The position numbers were made by a program, and so were the translations under genes. A DNA stretch of 7,449 nucleotides from JAVZLH01 sp038883475 (GTDB lineage Archaea > Thermoproteota > Bathyarchaeia > Bathyarchaeales > Bathycorpusculaceae), in contig JAVZMA010000031.1 of the NCBI GenBank assembly GCA_038883475.1, positions 1 to 7,449 on the forward strand, written 5' to 3'. The notes under the pieces are model-generated. The model saw only the letters and a program-made list of their open reading frames with translations, did no database searches and was not told the origin of the DNA. Every line of letters begins with the position of its first letter. Within the stretch, counting starts at the first letter, position 1. Shown one piece after another: positions 1-6,611 of the stretch.

Positions 1-816
1 AAAAGCCTAAATTTCGCCGAAAATTTCAACGGCTATGCCAACGGAAGAATAAAAACGATGCTTGGACCCCACGCCGTTTACAGCCTCAGCAAACAACTTC
101 TTACAGAAATTGGCGGAAAAGCCTCCGAAATCGGCGTGGGCGTACACTTACATTTGGCTGAGTCAAAAGCTATGTTTAAAGAATTTGAAAAGACATATGG
201 ATGCAGCGAAACCGAATTTTTGAGAAGAATAGGAATTTTGAAAAGCCATGTTCTGGCTGCCCACTGCATAAACCTATCAGAAAAAGACATGCACATACTC
301 GCTAAACACGGTGTTCACGTGGCTTATGTTCCAGTGGCTAACATGAAGCTTGGTTTAGGCACAGCCAAAATAGCTGATTTGATGCGCTTAGGCATTAATG
401 TTGGGCTGGGAACAGACGGCCCCGCCAGCAATAACTCCCTTGACATGTTCGAAACCATGAAATTCGGCGCCTTAGCCCAAAAACTCCTCTACAAAAACAC
501 CACAGTTTTGTCCGCTCACGAAGTTCTGAAAATGGCGACTTTAAACGGAGCCAAAGCCCTAGGCCTTGAAAATAGCGTTGGCTCGTTAGAAGTTGGTAAA
601 AAAGCGGACATAGTGCTGATTGACCTGTCAAAGCCTCACCTTAAGCCTTTACATAACATTTACGCGAGCATCGTCTATTCAGCCCGTGGAAGCGATGTGG
701 ACACAGTTATTGTCGACGGAAAAATCCTCATGGAGAATAGGCAAGTCAAAACTTTAGATGAGGACGCTGTAATGGAGAAGGCTGAGGCAACTGCGTTAAA
801 TTTATTGTTGAAATGA
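1..816 (+). CDS. Adenosine-type deaminase of the amidohydrolase family (SAH/MTA/5'-deoxyadenosine deaminase), 5' partial
   Basis: Probable deaminase of S-adenosylhomocysteine, methylthioadenosine or 5'-deoxyadenosine (MtaD/DadD type), a cytosolic metal-dependent TIM-barrel enzyme of purine nucleoside and SAM by-product salvage. The reading frame is open from base 1, so the gene starts upstream. 271 residues remain of the roughly 430 usual for the family, and the N-terminal HxH metal motif lies outside the window. Seen here: GPHAVYS (bases 64-84), HLHLAES with metal His at 151-153 and substrate-binding Glu at 160-162, AHC with metal His at 262-264, and GTDGPASNNSLDMFE with metal Asp at 415-417. 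The end is the usual C-terminal beta composite domain (ADIVLIDL, then a VIVDGK strand). The usual HCPVSNLKL segment reads YVPVANMKLG here. The exact nucleoside substrate cannot be told; related triazine or guanine deaminases are less likely. It ends 57 bases before the chosen ABC ATPase start. Confidence 0.88.
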   Translation, partial: KSLNFAENFNGYANGRIKTMLGPHAVYSLSKQLLTEIGGKASEIGVGVHLHLAESKAMFKEFEKTYGCSETEFLRRIGILKSHVLAAHCINLSEKDMHILAKHGVHVAYVPVANMKLGLGTAKIADLMRLGINVGLGTDGPASNNSLDMFETMKFGALAQKLLYKNTTVLSAHEVLKMATLNGAKALGLENSVGSLEVGKKADIVLIDLSKPHLKPLHNIYASIVYSARGSDVDTVIVDGKILMENRQVKTLDEDAVMEKAEATALNLLLK

Positions 817-823
817 GACAAAT

Positions 824-832
824 CTTATTTAA
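824..832 (+). promoter_or_regulatory. Possible TATA-like promoter element before the ABC exporter operon
   Basis: CTTATTTAA follows an A-rich stretch (a possible BRE) just after the deaminase stop codon. A transcript starting about 26 bases downstream would begin near 853-858, a short distance before the ATG at 873. This fits the downstream start of the ATPase better than the ATG at 813, which would lie upstream of the element. The match is weak and AT-rich sequence is common here. Confidence 0.3.
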
Positions 833-872
833 CTGCATATTCATTGTTTCTGTTCCAGCGTATGGTGCACGA

Positions 873-1835
873 ATGCCTCCAATAATTCAAATAATGAATC
901 TAACAAAGAAATTCGGAAACTTAGTAGCAGTTGACCATCTTAACCTAGACGTTGAAGAAGGGGAAATTCTGGGGCTTTTGGGGCCGAACGGCGCTGGGAA
1001 AACAACAACAATCCTCATGATTGCAACAGTTATTAAACCAACTGATGGAACAGTCCTTGTAGGAGGATATGACGTAAGAAAGGACCCGGACAAGGTGCGC
1101 GAGCTTTTGGGAATAGCCTTCCAAGAGCCAAAGATGCTTTGGGTAAGCACTCCTTGGGACATAGTGAACTGGCACGCCAAAGTTTGCGGGTTGCCCAAAG
1201 AGGAAAGAAAACGCAGAGTTAAGGAAGTGATGGATGCCTTAGAGATTTGGGAGTACCGCCACAGAAACGTTCACGCGCTTTCCGGAGGAATGCGTAAAAG
1301 AGTTGAAATAGCAAAGGTTTTGATTCAAAGACCAAAAGTAGCCATCGTTGACGAACCAACAGCCCAAATTGACGTTGTTGGCAAACACAAGATATGGAAT
1401 ATGCTTCGCAAGCTAAGAGATGAGGGAAGCACAATAATCCTTGCAACTAACGAACTTTACGAGGCTGATGTTCTCTCTAACCGCGTTGGAATAATGCATA
1501 GAGGCAAACTGCTAGTATGCGACACTCCCAAAAAATTGAAGGACAGCATTGTGGGCGGAGATGTCGTTGAAGTTCAACTAGTGAATAACCCTTCGCCAAA
1601 GGTTATTGAAGAAGTTAAAGGGTTTAGGGAAGTTGTAAATATTGTTCAGATCAAGTCTTCCACTTTGCGTATTCACTTGAACAATGTGGAGGAAGTTATG
1701 CCGCGGATAATGAACATGTTGATGAAGAAGAAGGTGCAGATTTCCTCAGTCCGCATGAGCGAACCCAGCCTCGATGATGTCTTTGCTCACTACACGGGCT
1801 TAACCATTGAGGAAGCCCAAAGAGCGGAAGGGTAA
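873..1835 (+). CDS. ABC transporter ATP-binding protein, DrrA/CcmA-like (ABC-2 exporter)
   Basis: ATPase subunit of an ABC-2 type exporter, acting at the inner face of the membrane with the two permeases that follow. With the start at 873 it has 320 residues: Walker A GPNGAGKTT (37-45), Q-loop FQEP (Gln84), signature LSGGM (136-140), Walker B VAIVDEP with catalytic Glu161, then a C-terminal domain ending in PSLDDVFAHYTG, typical of DrrA-like ATPases. Two oddities: the D-loop reads AQID rather than the usual SALD/SGLD, and the switch histidine is Asn193 (ATNELYEAD; codon 1449-1451). The frame is open to an ATG at 813 that overlaps the deaminase stop as ATGA. That start would add 20 hydrophobic residues not expected before an ABC ATPase, so I prefer 873; ATG 894 is also possible. 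The substrate is unknown. Confidence 0.93.
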   Translation: MPPIIQIMNLTKKFGNLVAVDHLNLDVEEGEILGLLGPNGAGKTTTILMIATVIKPTDGTVLVGGYDVRKDPDKVRELLGIAFQEPKMLWVSTPWDIVNWHAKVCGLPKEERKRRVKEVMDALEIWEYRHRNVHALSGGMRKRVEIAKVLIQRPKVAIVDEPTAQIDVVGKHKIWNMLRKLRDEGSTIILATNELYEADVLSNRVGIMHRGKLLVCDTPKKLKDSIVGGDVVEVQLVNNPSPKVIEEVKGFREVVNIVQIKSSTLRIHLNNVEEVMPRIMNMLMKKKVQISSVRMSEPSLDDVFAHYTGLTIEEAQRAEG

Positions 1836-1841
1836 ACCTAA

Positions 1842-2609
1842 ATGAAGAAACTTTTGTGGGTGGTAGAAAGAGACGTTCGCCTGTTCTTTCAATACAAGTT
1901 TCTGCTGATCATGCGAGCCATATGGTTTGTTTCGCAAATAGCCCTTTTCGGGCTGATAGCCTCCCGCATGATTAACGTTCCGGACTATTTTCGCTATTAT
2001 GTTGCTGGGCTTTCCGTAATGACGCTTTACTCGGCATCCATGTTCATAGGATTTGATATCTACGAAGAAGCGGAACACGGCGTCTTCGAGTACTTGCTTA
2101 GCCTCCCAGTCACGAGAAGGCAGCTGGTTCTTGGGCGGTCAATAGGTGGAGGTCTGCGTGCCTTTATTTACGTGGGTCCATTGATAGCAGTTTCGCTATA
2201 CGTCATCGGGGCAGTTAACCCGTTAAACTTTCTTGTGTCGCTTTTTTCGCTTTTTCTTTTTGCCTTTGGCGTTTCTGGCATGAGCATCACTTTTGCGGTT
2301 GCCATAAAGTCTAGTGACCGCTTTGACATTTTGATGGGTGTTTTGGACGCTTTAATTGTGCGTTTAAGCACAGCAATGTACCCGCTAGGTTTTGTGCAGG
2401 AAGCTAATCCACTTTACGGTTGGGTTGCCAATCTTAATCCGGTTACATTTGCTGCCGAGTTGTTCCGCTGGGGTACGGGAGTTGAAGCCATAATCTCTTT
2501 GAGTAATCCATTACTACCCTTGTTAGGTGTAATCGCTTTCTTTTCTTTCTTCACTTTTGTAGGCGTAATCCTCTACGATAAACGCATAGAAGGCGGAGGT
2601 TGGCAGTAG
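1842..2609 (+). CDS. ABC-2 type transporter permease, first of two
   Basis: Membrane subunit of the exporter. It has 255 residues with about six hydrophobic segments, near residues 20-40, 52-70, 103-124, 129-154, 162-182 and 223-245, as in ABC-2 permeases. Family hallmarks are an amphipathic N-terminus (ERDVRLFFQYK), a cytoplasmic loop before the third segment (YLLSLPVTRRQLVLGR), which probably contacts the ATPase, and a late STAMYPLGF...NLNPVTFAAELFR stretch (residues 176-209), the usual ABC-2 FPL/NP pattern. It begins 6 bases after the ATPase stop, with a purine-rich GGAAGGG about 10 bases upstream of the ATG, so the two genes should be cotranscribed. The substrate (lipid, drug, peptide or polysaccharide) cannot be inferred from sequence. 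Confidence 0.9.
   Translation: MKKLLWVVERDVRLFFQYKFLLIMRAIWFVSQIALFGLIASRMINVPDYFRYYVAGLSVMTLYSASMFIGFDIYEEAEHGVFEYLLSLPVTRRQLVLGRSIGGGLRAFIYVGPLIAVSLYVIGAVNPLNFLVSLFSLFLFAFGVSGMSITFAVAIKSSDRFDILMGVLDALIVRLSTAMYPLGFVQEANPLYGWVANLNPVTFAAELFRWGTGVEAIISLSNPLLPLLGVIAFFSFFTFVGVILYDKRIEGGGWQ
2595..2600 (+). promoter_or_regulatory. Shine-Dalgarno site for the TTG-started second permease
   Basis: GGAGGT lies inside the last codons of the first permease and ends 9 bases before TTG at 2610-2612. It is the best ribosome binding site in the window and the main reason to accept the TTG as the start. Confidence 0.7.
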
Positions 2610-3392
2610 TTGAGGCACATTATTCAAATTTTGGAACATGACTTTCGGAACTTTTTCCGTTACAAATGGTGGCTTGTGGGCTTAATCAGCATGAACCTCG
2701 CGGACCTGTTCATAATGGCTGTTGTCTACAATCGAATGCTAAGCCCAGAAATAACAGAGCAGATTCAAAGCTACTTTAATTTTTTCGCTCCTGGACTTGC
2801 GGTGACGGGACTTTTTGCCTCTGCCTTCATGATTGGACGTGAAATAAACATGGAACGAAGAAATGAGGTGCACTATTACATGTTAAGTCTGCCGATAACT
2901 AGGTTCGAACTTGCTTTCGGAAGGGTGCTCTCAGGGGGTCTTCGCGGCATGATGTACATGGCACCTCTGCTTCTGACATGCTTCATTTTCATAGGTTTTC
3001 CATCTTTGGTGCAGCTTCTGGTGATTTTAGTTGTGCTCTTTGCTTTGGCTTTGGGAATTTCTGGTTTAAGCGTGGCAATTGCAGTATCCACATCGAGCCT
3101 AGAAAAATTCATCACAGCCCGAGGCTTAGTCTATTATACCCTTTTCTTCTGCAGTAGCGTCTTTTATCCACTTTCACTTATTCAACAACTTGGTATTGAT
3201 GGAAAATTTCCTGCAGTCTTAGTGACTTTTGCCGAGGTTAATCCCTTAAGCAGCGCCTCTGATATGATTCGCTCTTTTCGCTTGGGCAGCCCACCCTTCT
3301 CTTTTAACATGATTATTAATGTTCTAGTTTTTTCATTGGTCTTCATGTTATGCGCCGTTTTTGCATACATTAAACTTATGGAAAGACAGTGA
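2610..3392 (+). CDS. ABC-2 type transporter permease, second of two
   Basis: Second membrane subunit, 260 residues, with about six hydrophobic segments near 20-40, 58-76, 110-130, 133-160, 166-190 and 234-255. It is clearly a diverged paralogue of the preceding permease: ILEHDFRNFFRYKWW matches VVERDVRLFFQYKFL, and YMLSLPITRFELAFGRVLSGG matches the equivalent loop in the first permease. The late SSVFYPLSL...EVNPLSSASDMIR stretch is the ABC-2 C-terminal pattern. The start is TTG, directly after the TAG of the upstream gene with no gap, and is supported by the GGAGGT site. The pair plus one ATPase suggests a heterodimeric channel with a homodimeric ATPase. This is an inference from gene content. 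Confidence 0.9.
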   Translation: MRHIIQILEHDFRNFFRYKWWLVGLISMNLADLFIMAVVYNRMLSPEITEQIQSYFNFFAPGLAVTGLFASAFMIGREINMERRNEVHYYMLSLPITRFELAFGRVLSGGLRGMMYMAPLLLTCFIFIGFPSLVQLLVILVVLFALALGISGLSVAIAVSTSSLEKFITARGLVYYTLFFCSSVFYPLSLIQQLGIDGKFPAVLVTFAEVNPLSSASDMIRSFRLGSPPFSFNMIINVLVFSLVFMLCAVFAYIKLMERQ

Positions 3393-3401
3393 AAGGTTAA
3401 G

Positions 3402-3411
3402 TTAAATTTAT
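3402..3411 (+). promoter_or_regulatory. TATA-box-like element before the acyl-CoA synthetase alpha gene
   Basis: TTAAATTTAT sits in the 66-base gap after the exporter operon and contains the palindrome TAAATTTA. Transcription would be expected near 3430-3436, giving a leader of about 25 bases before the TTG at 3459. A purine-rich stretch lies just upstream as a possible BRE. The call rests on composition and spacing. Confidence 0.45.
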
Positions 3412-3427
3412 GAACTTGAACATCGTA

Positions 3428-3444
3428 TTTTTCTCTCCTTCTCT
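3428..3444 (+). terminator. Possible oligo-T/pyrimidine terminator of the ABC exporter operon
   Basis: A run of five T is followed by a C/T-only tract (TTTTTCTCTCCTTCTCT), 36 bases after the last permease stop. Archaeal terminators are often T-rich tracts without a hairpin, and I see no hairpin here. The tract also coincides with the expected transcription start of the next gene, so it may instead be part of that promoter. Confidence 0.25.
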
Positions 3445-3458
3445 AATGTGGGTTTAGT

Positions 3459-4832
3459 TTGAAGGCTAATCTAAGGAGTGAAGTGAAGACTTTCTTTGAA
3501 CCGCAAAAGGTTTTGTTAGTTGGTTCAAGCAAAATACGCGAAGAAATGGGCATGACTTCGCCGGAGCTTTTCAAAAATGTTATTTACAACATGAGGAAGT
3601 TCTTCCGTGGAAAAACCTATGTTTTGGACATTGACGGAAGAGCTGGTTATAAAAGTGTAAAGGAATTGCCGGAAATCCCTGAACTTGCGGTTCTGATGCT
3701 TCCGCCGAAGCAATCAATTTTTCAATTGAAAAAATGCGCCAAGTTAGGCGTCAAAGCCTCGGTGGCAATCACGGGCGGATACAACGACAAGCAACGTCAA
3801 CAACTGCTTAGGCTTAAGGCTGATTATGGCGTTAGGATTCTGGGTCCAAACACTATTATGGGTGTGTTAAACACTGCTAATGGGTTGAACACCACTTTTG
3901 AAAAGGATGTTATGCCGAAGAGGGGAAACATTGCGGTTATATCGCAAAGTGGCGGAGTTGGCGCGTGTCTGCTGGATTGGGCGTGCTTCTACAAGATTGG
4001 CATAAGCAAATTTGCGTTTACTGGCGATAAGATAGATGTTGACGATGTTGACTTGCTGCAGTACCTAAGCGAAGACCGAAACACGAAGGTTATATGCCTA
4101 TACATGGAAGGAATAAAGGATGGCAGAAAGTTCATTGAAAGGGCAAGGGAAATCGTTAAGGAAAAGCCGATTCTGGCTTTGAAGGGTGGGACAACAGAGG
4201 AATCCGCGCGCAGAGCCCTATCGCACACGGCTTCCATGGCTGGTTCAGACGAGATTTTTGACGCTGCTTTCAAGAAGTCTGGGGTGGTAAGGGTTGAAGA
4301 TGTAGAAGAACTGATGAATGGAGCTGTCGCCCTCTCCAAGCAGCCTCCAATGCGCGGCGACAAAGTAGCCATCATAAGCAATGTTGGTGGTCCAGCAATC
4401 TTAGCTGCGGACGCTGTTGTAAAGAACGGGTTAAGGCTTGCTGTTTTGTCGGATAAAACTAGAAAGAAGATTGAGGATGCATATCCAAGTGTGGATGCTG
4501 TCAACCCAATTGACATAATAGCTGACGCTAGGGCTGAAAGATACGAGAATGTTTTGGAGTTTGTGCTTTCAGACAGAAATGTTGACGGAGTTCTCGTGAT
4601 AAACATGCTTAAGTCCTGCTTCTTTGAACCAGAAGACGCGAAAGTTATTCCAAAGGTGGCTGCGCGGCATCCTGAAAAGCCTGTTGTGGACGTGCCCGCT
4701 GGAGGAGAAGATTATGAGCTTGTTCGCAGGGTGCTTGGCAGATCGAAAATTCCCCTTTACAACTTGCCAGAGAAAGCCGTTAAAGCCCTAAAAATTTTGA
4801 GAGCTTATGGTAGAATTCGCGGGAAGCACTAA
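3459..4832 (+). CDS. Acyl-CoA synthetase (NDP-forming), alpha subunit / CoA-binding domain protein
   Basis: Alpha subunit of an ADP-forming acyl-CoA synthetase, which in archaea converts acyl-CoA + ADP + Pi to acid + CoA + ATP in fermentation of sugars, peptides or aromatics. The 457 residues match the usual alpha length of about 460. An N-terminal CoA-binding Rossmann domain (about 12-135, KVLLVGSS, ending GPNTIMG) is followed by a succinyl-CoA-ligase-like domain (about 155-290) with ISQSGGVGA and SHTASMAGSDE carrying the phosphorylated His256 (codon 4224-4226). A third domain (about 300-455) has SNVGGPAILAADA and NPIDI. The ATP-grasp beta domains are absent and no beta gene is in the window, so it needs a partner elsewhere. 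Small departures from the common family pattern are GPNT for GPNC and GDK for GNK near 189-191. The start is TTG; the in-frame stop at 3444-3446 bars a longer protein, and GTG 3483 with AAGGAG 4 bases upstream is an alternative. Confidence 0.9.
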   Translation: MKANLRSEVKTFFEPQKVLLVGSSKIREEMGMTSPELFKNVIYNMRKFFRGKTYVLDIDGRAGYKSVKELPEIPELAVLMLPPKQSIFQLKKCAKLGVKASVAITGGYNDKQRQQLLRLKADYGVRILGPNTIMGVLNTANGLNTTFEKDVMPKRGNIAVISQSGGVGACLLDWACFYKIGISKFAFTGDKIDVDDVDLLQYLSEDRNTKVICLYMEGIKDGRKFIERAREIVKEKPILALKGGTTEESARRALSHTASMAGSDEIFDAAFKKSGVVRVEDVEELMNGAVALSKQPPMRGDKVAIISNVGGPAILAADAVVKNGLRLAVLSDKTRKKIEDAYPSVDAVNPIDIIADARAERYENVLEFVLSDRNVDGVLVINMLKSCFFEPEDAKVIPKVAARHPEKPVVDVPAGGEDYELVRRVLGRSKIPLYNLPEKAVKALKILRAYGRIRGKH

Positions 4833-4840
4833 ATATATCT
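4831..4840 (+). promoter_or_regulatory. TATA-box-like promoter of the kinase/RNase J-like operon
   Basis: AAATATATCT starts within the stop codon of the acyl-CoA synthetase gene. Its centre, near 4835, lies about 34 bases before the ATG at 4869, so a start about 26 bases downstream gives a leader of only a few bases. No Shine-Dalgarno lies within 15 bases of the ATG, which agrees with leaderless or near-leaderless translation. Confidence 0.5.
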
Positions 4841-4847
4841 GGAGATA
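4836..4847 (+). repeat. Short inverted repeat overlapping the TATA-like box (possible operator)
   Basis: TATCT and AGATA form perfect 5-base arms around GG. The site overlaps the TATA-like element and precedes the expected transcription start, a position typical of archaeal repressor sites. It is short enough to arise by chance in AT-rich DNA. Confidence 0.25.
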
Positions 4848-4868
4848 AGTGCAAAGTTCTATCTTGCG

Positions 4869-6611
4869 ATGAGCGTTTCCTTTGGTGGAACATTGATTCA
4901 CCAAATCAAGAATACGCAAGAAGAATTCAATAGGCAAATCTTGGAATTTTGTAGGCATGTTGCTGGCGCGTGTAAAATTACAGCAGCGTTTGTTTTGGAT
5001 GATTACGCTTTAGGATCTGCAAGTCGGGGAACGTTGGTTGAGGTTTTGCTTGTAGTTCGCAATTTTCCTCCAAGGCTAATGAATTACGTTAAGGTTTTGG
5101 ATGGAAAGAACATAGCTGTTCTCGCCGTTGACGAATGGGTTTTTGAACGAGATGTTGAGAGGGGTTTTTTGGGCGAAGCCGTTGCTGGCGGATTAATTTT
5201 TCCCTATACGCCTCTCCTGAACAAGGATTTTCTCGGCGCTCAAGAGGTAATGTTGAAAAGGCGGCTGGTTCTTGAACTTTTGGAAAACCTTGTTTTAGAT
5301 TTTCCAGAGCTTTCCTATGAACTGCATATTAAACCCGAATATTTTATGTATGAGGCTCTATTGCGTAGAGCACGGCTTTTTCCACCATTGATTAATGGCT
5401 TGCTTGGCTTTATGCAGCAAGGCAGCGAAAGTGAAAAAGTGAAGTCTGTTCTCGATGGGTATTTGAAGGCTTTAAAGATTCTTGAAAGAGAAGGGGTTGT
5501 CAACTTTTCCGGCAACTATGTGAGGATTTCAGAAAAATTTGTTGGTGAAGTTCGAAGGCGAAAAGTTCGCTTTACAGCCCTCTCAAAAAATGTTCCTAGA
5601 GCACTATTTACTTCTATGCTCGCGGTTTTCCCTAAAATCCTAAGCCTCCTACCCCAAGATGTTGAGGCGCTCTTTAAATTTCAAAAGAAAATCACGGAAG
5701 GCGAAGACCAAACTCTTAAGGGGTTTATAAATCCGAGAAAGTTTTTGTATGTTCCAACTTCTGGCGGTTTTGTTTCTCTAGCGGATAGAGCTGACATTGA
5801 AACTTTTGCTAGGGACATACTGGCGGCTGGCGAAAACGTGAAGATTGCCGTGGAGGAGATTGGAGGAGTTTTGAACGATGTCTACCTAATTAAGGCGTTT
5901 GTGAATGGTGCTGAGAAAAGGGTTGTGGTTAAACAGTTTAAAGACTGGTCAAGCTTCAAATGGTTCCCCCTCACAATCTGGACTTTTGGAACGCGCGCCT
6001 TCGCTGTTTTGGGGCGTTCAAGACTTGAAAGGGAATGCGCCATAAACAAGCTTTTATCTTCTAAAGGGTTTAATGTCCCAAAAATTCTTCATATGAACCA
6101 TGATGAGCGCTTGGTTTTCATGGAGCACGTTGAAGGCGAAAGCCTCGATAAAGTTGTTAAAAAGATCGCTGAATCAGAGGCTGAGGAAGAAATTAATAAA
6201 AAGTTGATGATTATAGAAAGGGTTGGGGCGACATTCGCCAAGGTGCACGCCCTCAACATTTCTTTAGGCGACACAAAACCCGAAAACATACTTGTTGTCG
6301 AAAACGGGGAAATTTACCTGTTAGACCTTGAGCAAGCAGCGAGGAACGGCGACAAAACATGGGATGTCGCCGAGTTTCTTTACTACGCGGGGCATTATGT
6401 TCCACCTTTGTTTGGAAAGCGCGCAGCAGAGCTTATTGCAAAAGCCTTTATTAACGGGTACTTAACAGCTGGCGGCAATCCAAGCATTATAAAGAGGGCT
6501 TCAAACCCAAAATACACTAGGGTTTTCAGCGTCTTCACTTCACCCATAATAATGGTTGCTATGGCAAATGTTTGCAGAAATGCAGATAGGCTGAGTGGCA
6601 TGCATGGTTAA
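4869..6611 (+). CDS. Multidomain protein: degenerate nucleotidyltransferase-like N-terminus, winged-helix-like middle, Bud32/RIO-like kinase C-terminus
   Basis: 580 residues, probably cytosolic, no membrane segment. The N-terminal part (about 35-110) has GSASRGTLVEVLLVV (49-63), which resembles the Pol-beta NTase motif GSxxxG...DxD, but the acids are reduced to Glu58 and Leu60, so transferase activity is doubtful. A helical region follows. About 187-226 (VLDGYLKALKILEREGVV...YVRI) looks like a winged helix. The C-terminal part (about 325-560) is an atypical protein-kinase fold: Gly-rich EEIGGVLND, ATP-binding Lys355 in VVVKQF, helix-C Glu387/389 in RLEREC, hinge FMEHVEGESL, catalytic loop LGDTKPEN (Asp468, Asn473), and metal Asp486 in LLDLEQA in place of DFG. 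All key phosphotransfer residues are present, so the kinase should be active, but its substrate is unknown; a small-molecule kinase is also possible. Its end overlaps the next gene by 8 bases. Confidence 0.8.
   Translation: MSVSFGGTLIHQIKNTQEEFNRQILEFCRHVAGACKITAAFVLDDYALGSASRGTLVEVLLVVRNFPPRLMNYVKVLDGKNIAVLAVDEWVFERDVERGFLGEAVAGGLIFPYTPLLNKDFLGAQEVMLKRRLVLELLENLVLDFPELSYELHIKPEYFMYEALLRRARLFPPLINGLLGFMQQGSESEKVKSVLDGYLKALKILEREGVVNFSGNYVRISEKFVGEVRRRKVRFTALSKNVPRALFTSMLAVFPKILSLLPQDVEALFKFQKKITEGEDQTLKGFINPRKFLYVPTSGGFVSLADRADIETFARDILAAGENVKIAVEEIGGVLNDVYLIKAFVNGAEKRVVVKQFKDWSSFKWFPLTIWTFGTRAFAVLGRSRLERECAINKLLSSKGFNVPKILHMNHDERLVFMEHVEGESLDKVVKKIAESEAEEEINKKLMIIERVGATFAKVHALNISLGDTKPENILVVENGEIYLLDLEQAARNGDKTWDVAEFLYYAGHYVPPLFGKRAAELIAKAFINGYLTAGGNPSIIKRASNPKYTRVFSVFTSPIIMVAMANVCRNADRLSGMHG

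Noticed and set aside
813..872. Upstream ATG start of the ABC ATPase, which would add a signal-peptide-like 20-residue hydrophobic N-terminus and an ATGA overlap with the deaminase stop.
   Set aside because: ABC ATPases are cytosolic and normally begin a few residues before the first strand, as the ATG at 873 does. The added stretch also holds a TATA-like element. It remains possible but is less likely.
887..1198. 103-codon open frame on the minus strand opposite the ABC ATPase.
   Set aside because: It is antisense to the Walker A region of a clear gene and shows no family motif of its own.
1842..3392. Possible tandem duplication of one permease gene as a recent repeat.
   Set aside because: The two proteins share layout and short motifs but differ at most positions, so this is old paralogy and not a recent DNA repeat.
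3989..4606. 205-codon open frame on the minus strand.
   Set aside because: It lies wholly inside the well-supported acyl-CoA synthetase alpha gene, is Ser/Thr-rich low-complexity in the manner of antisense frames, and shows no recognisable domain.
6595..6608. GCATGCAT palindrome at the kinase/nuclease junction.
   Set aside because: It arises from overlapping codons, the Met-His codons of the kinase and the ATG of the nuclease. It is too short to call a site.
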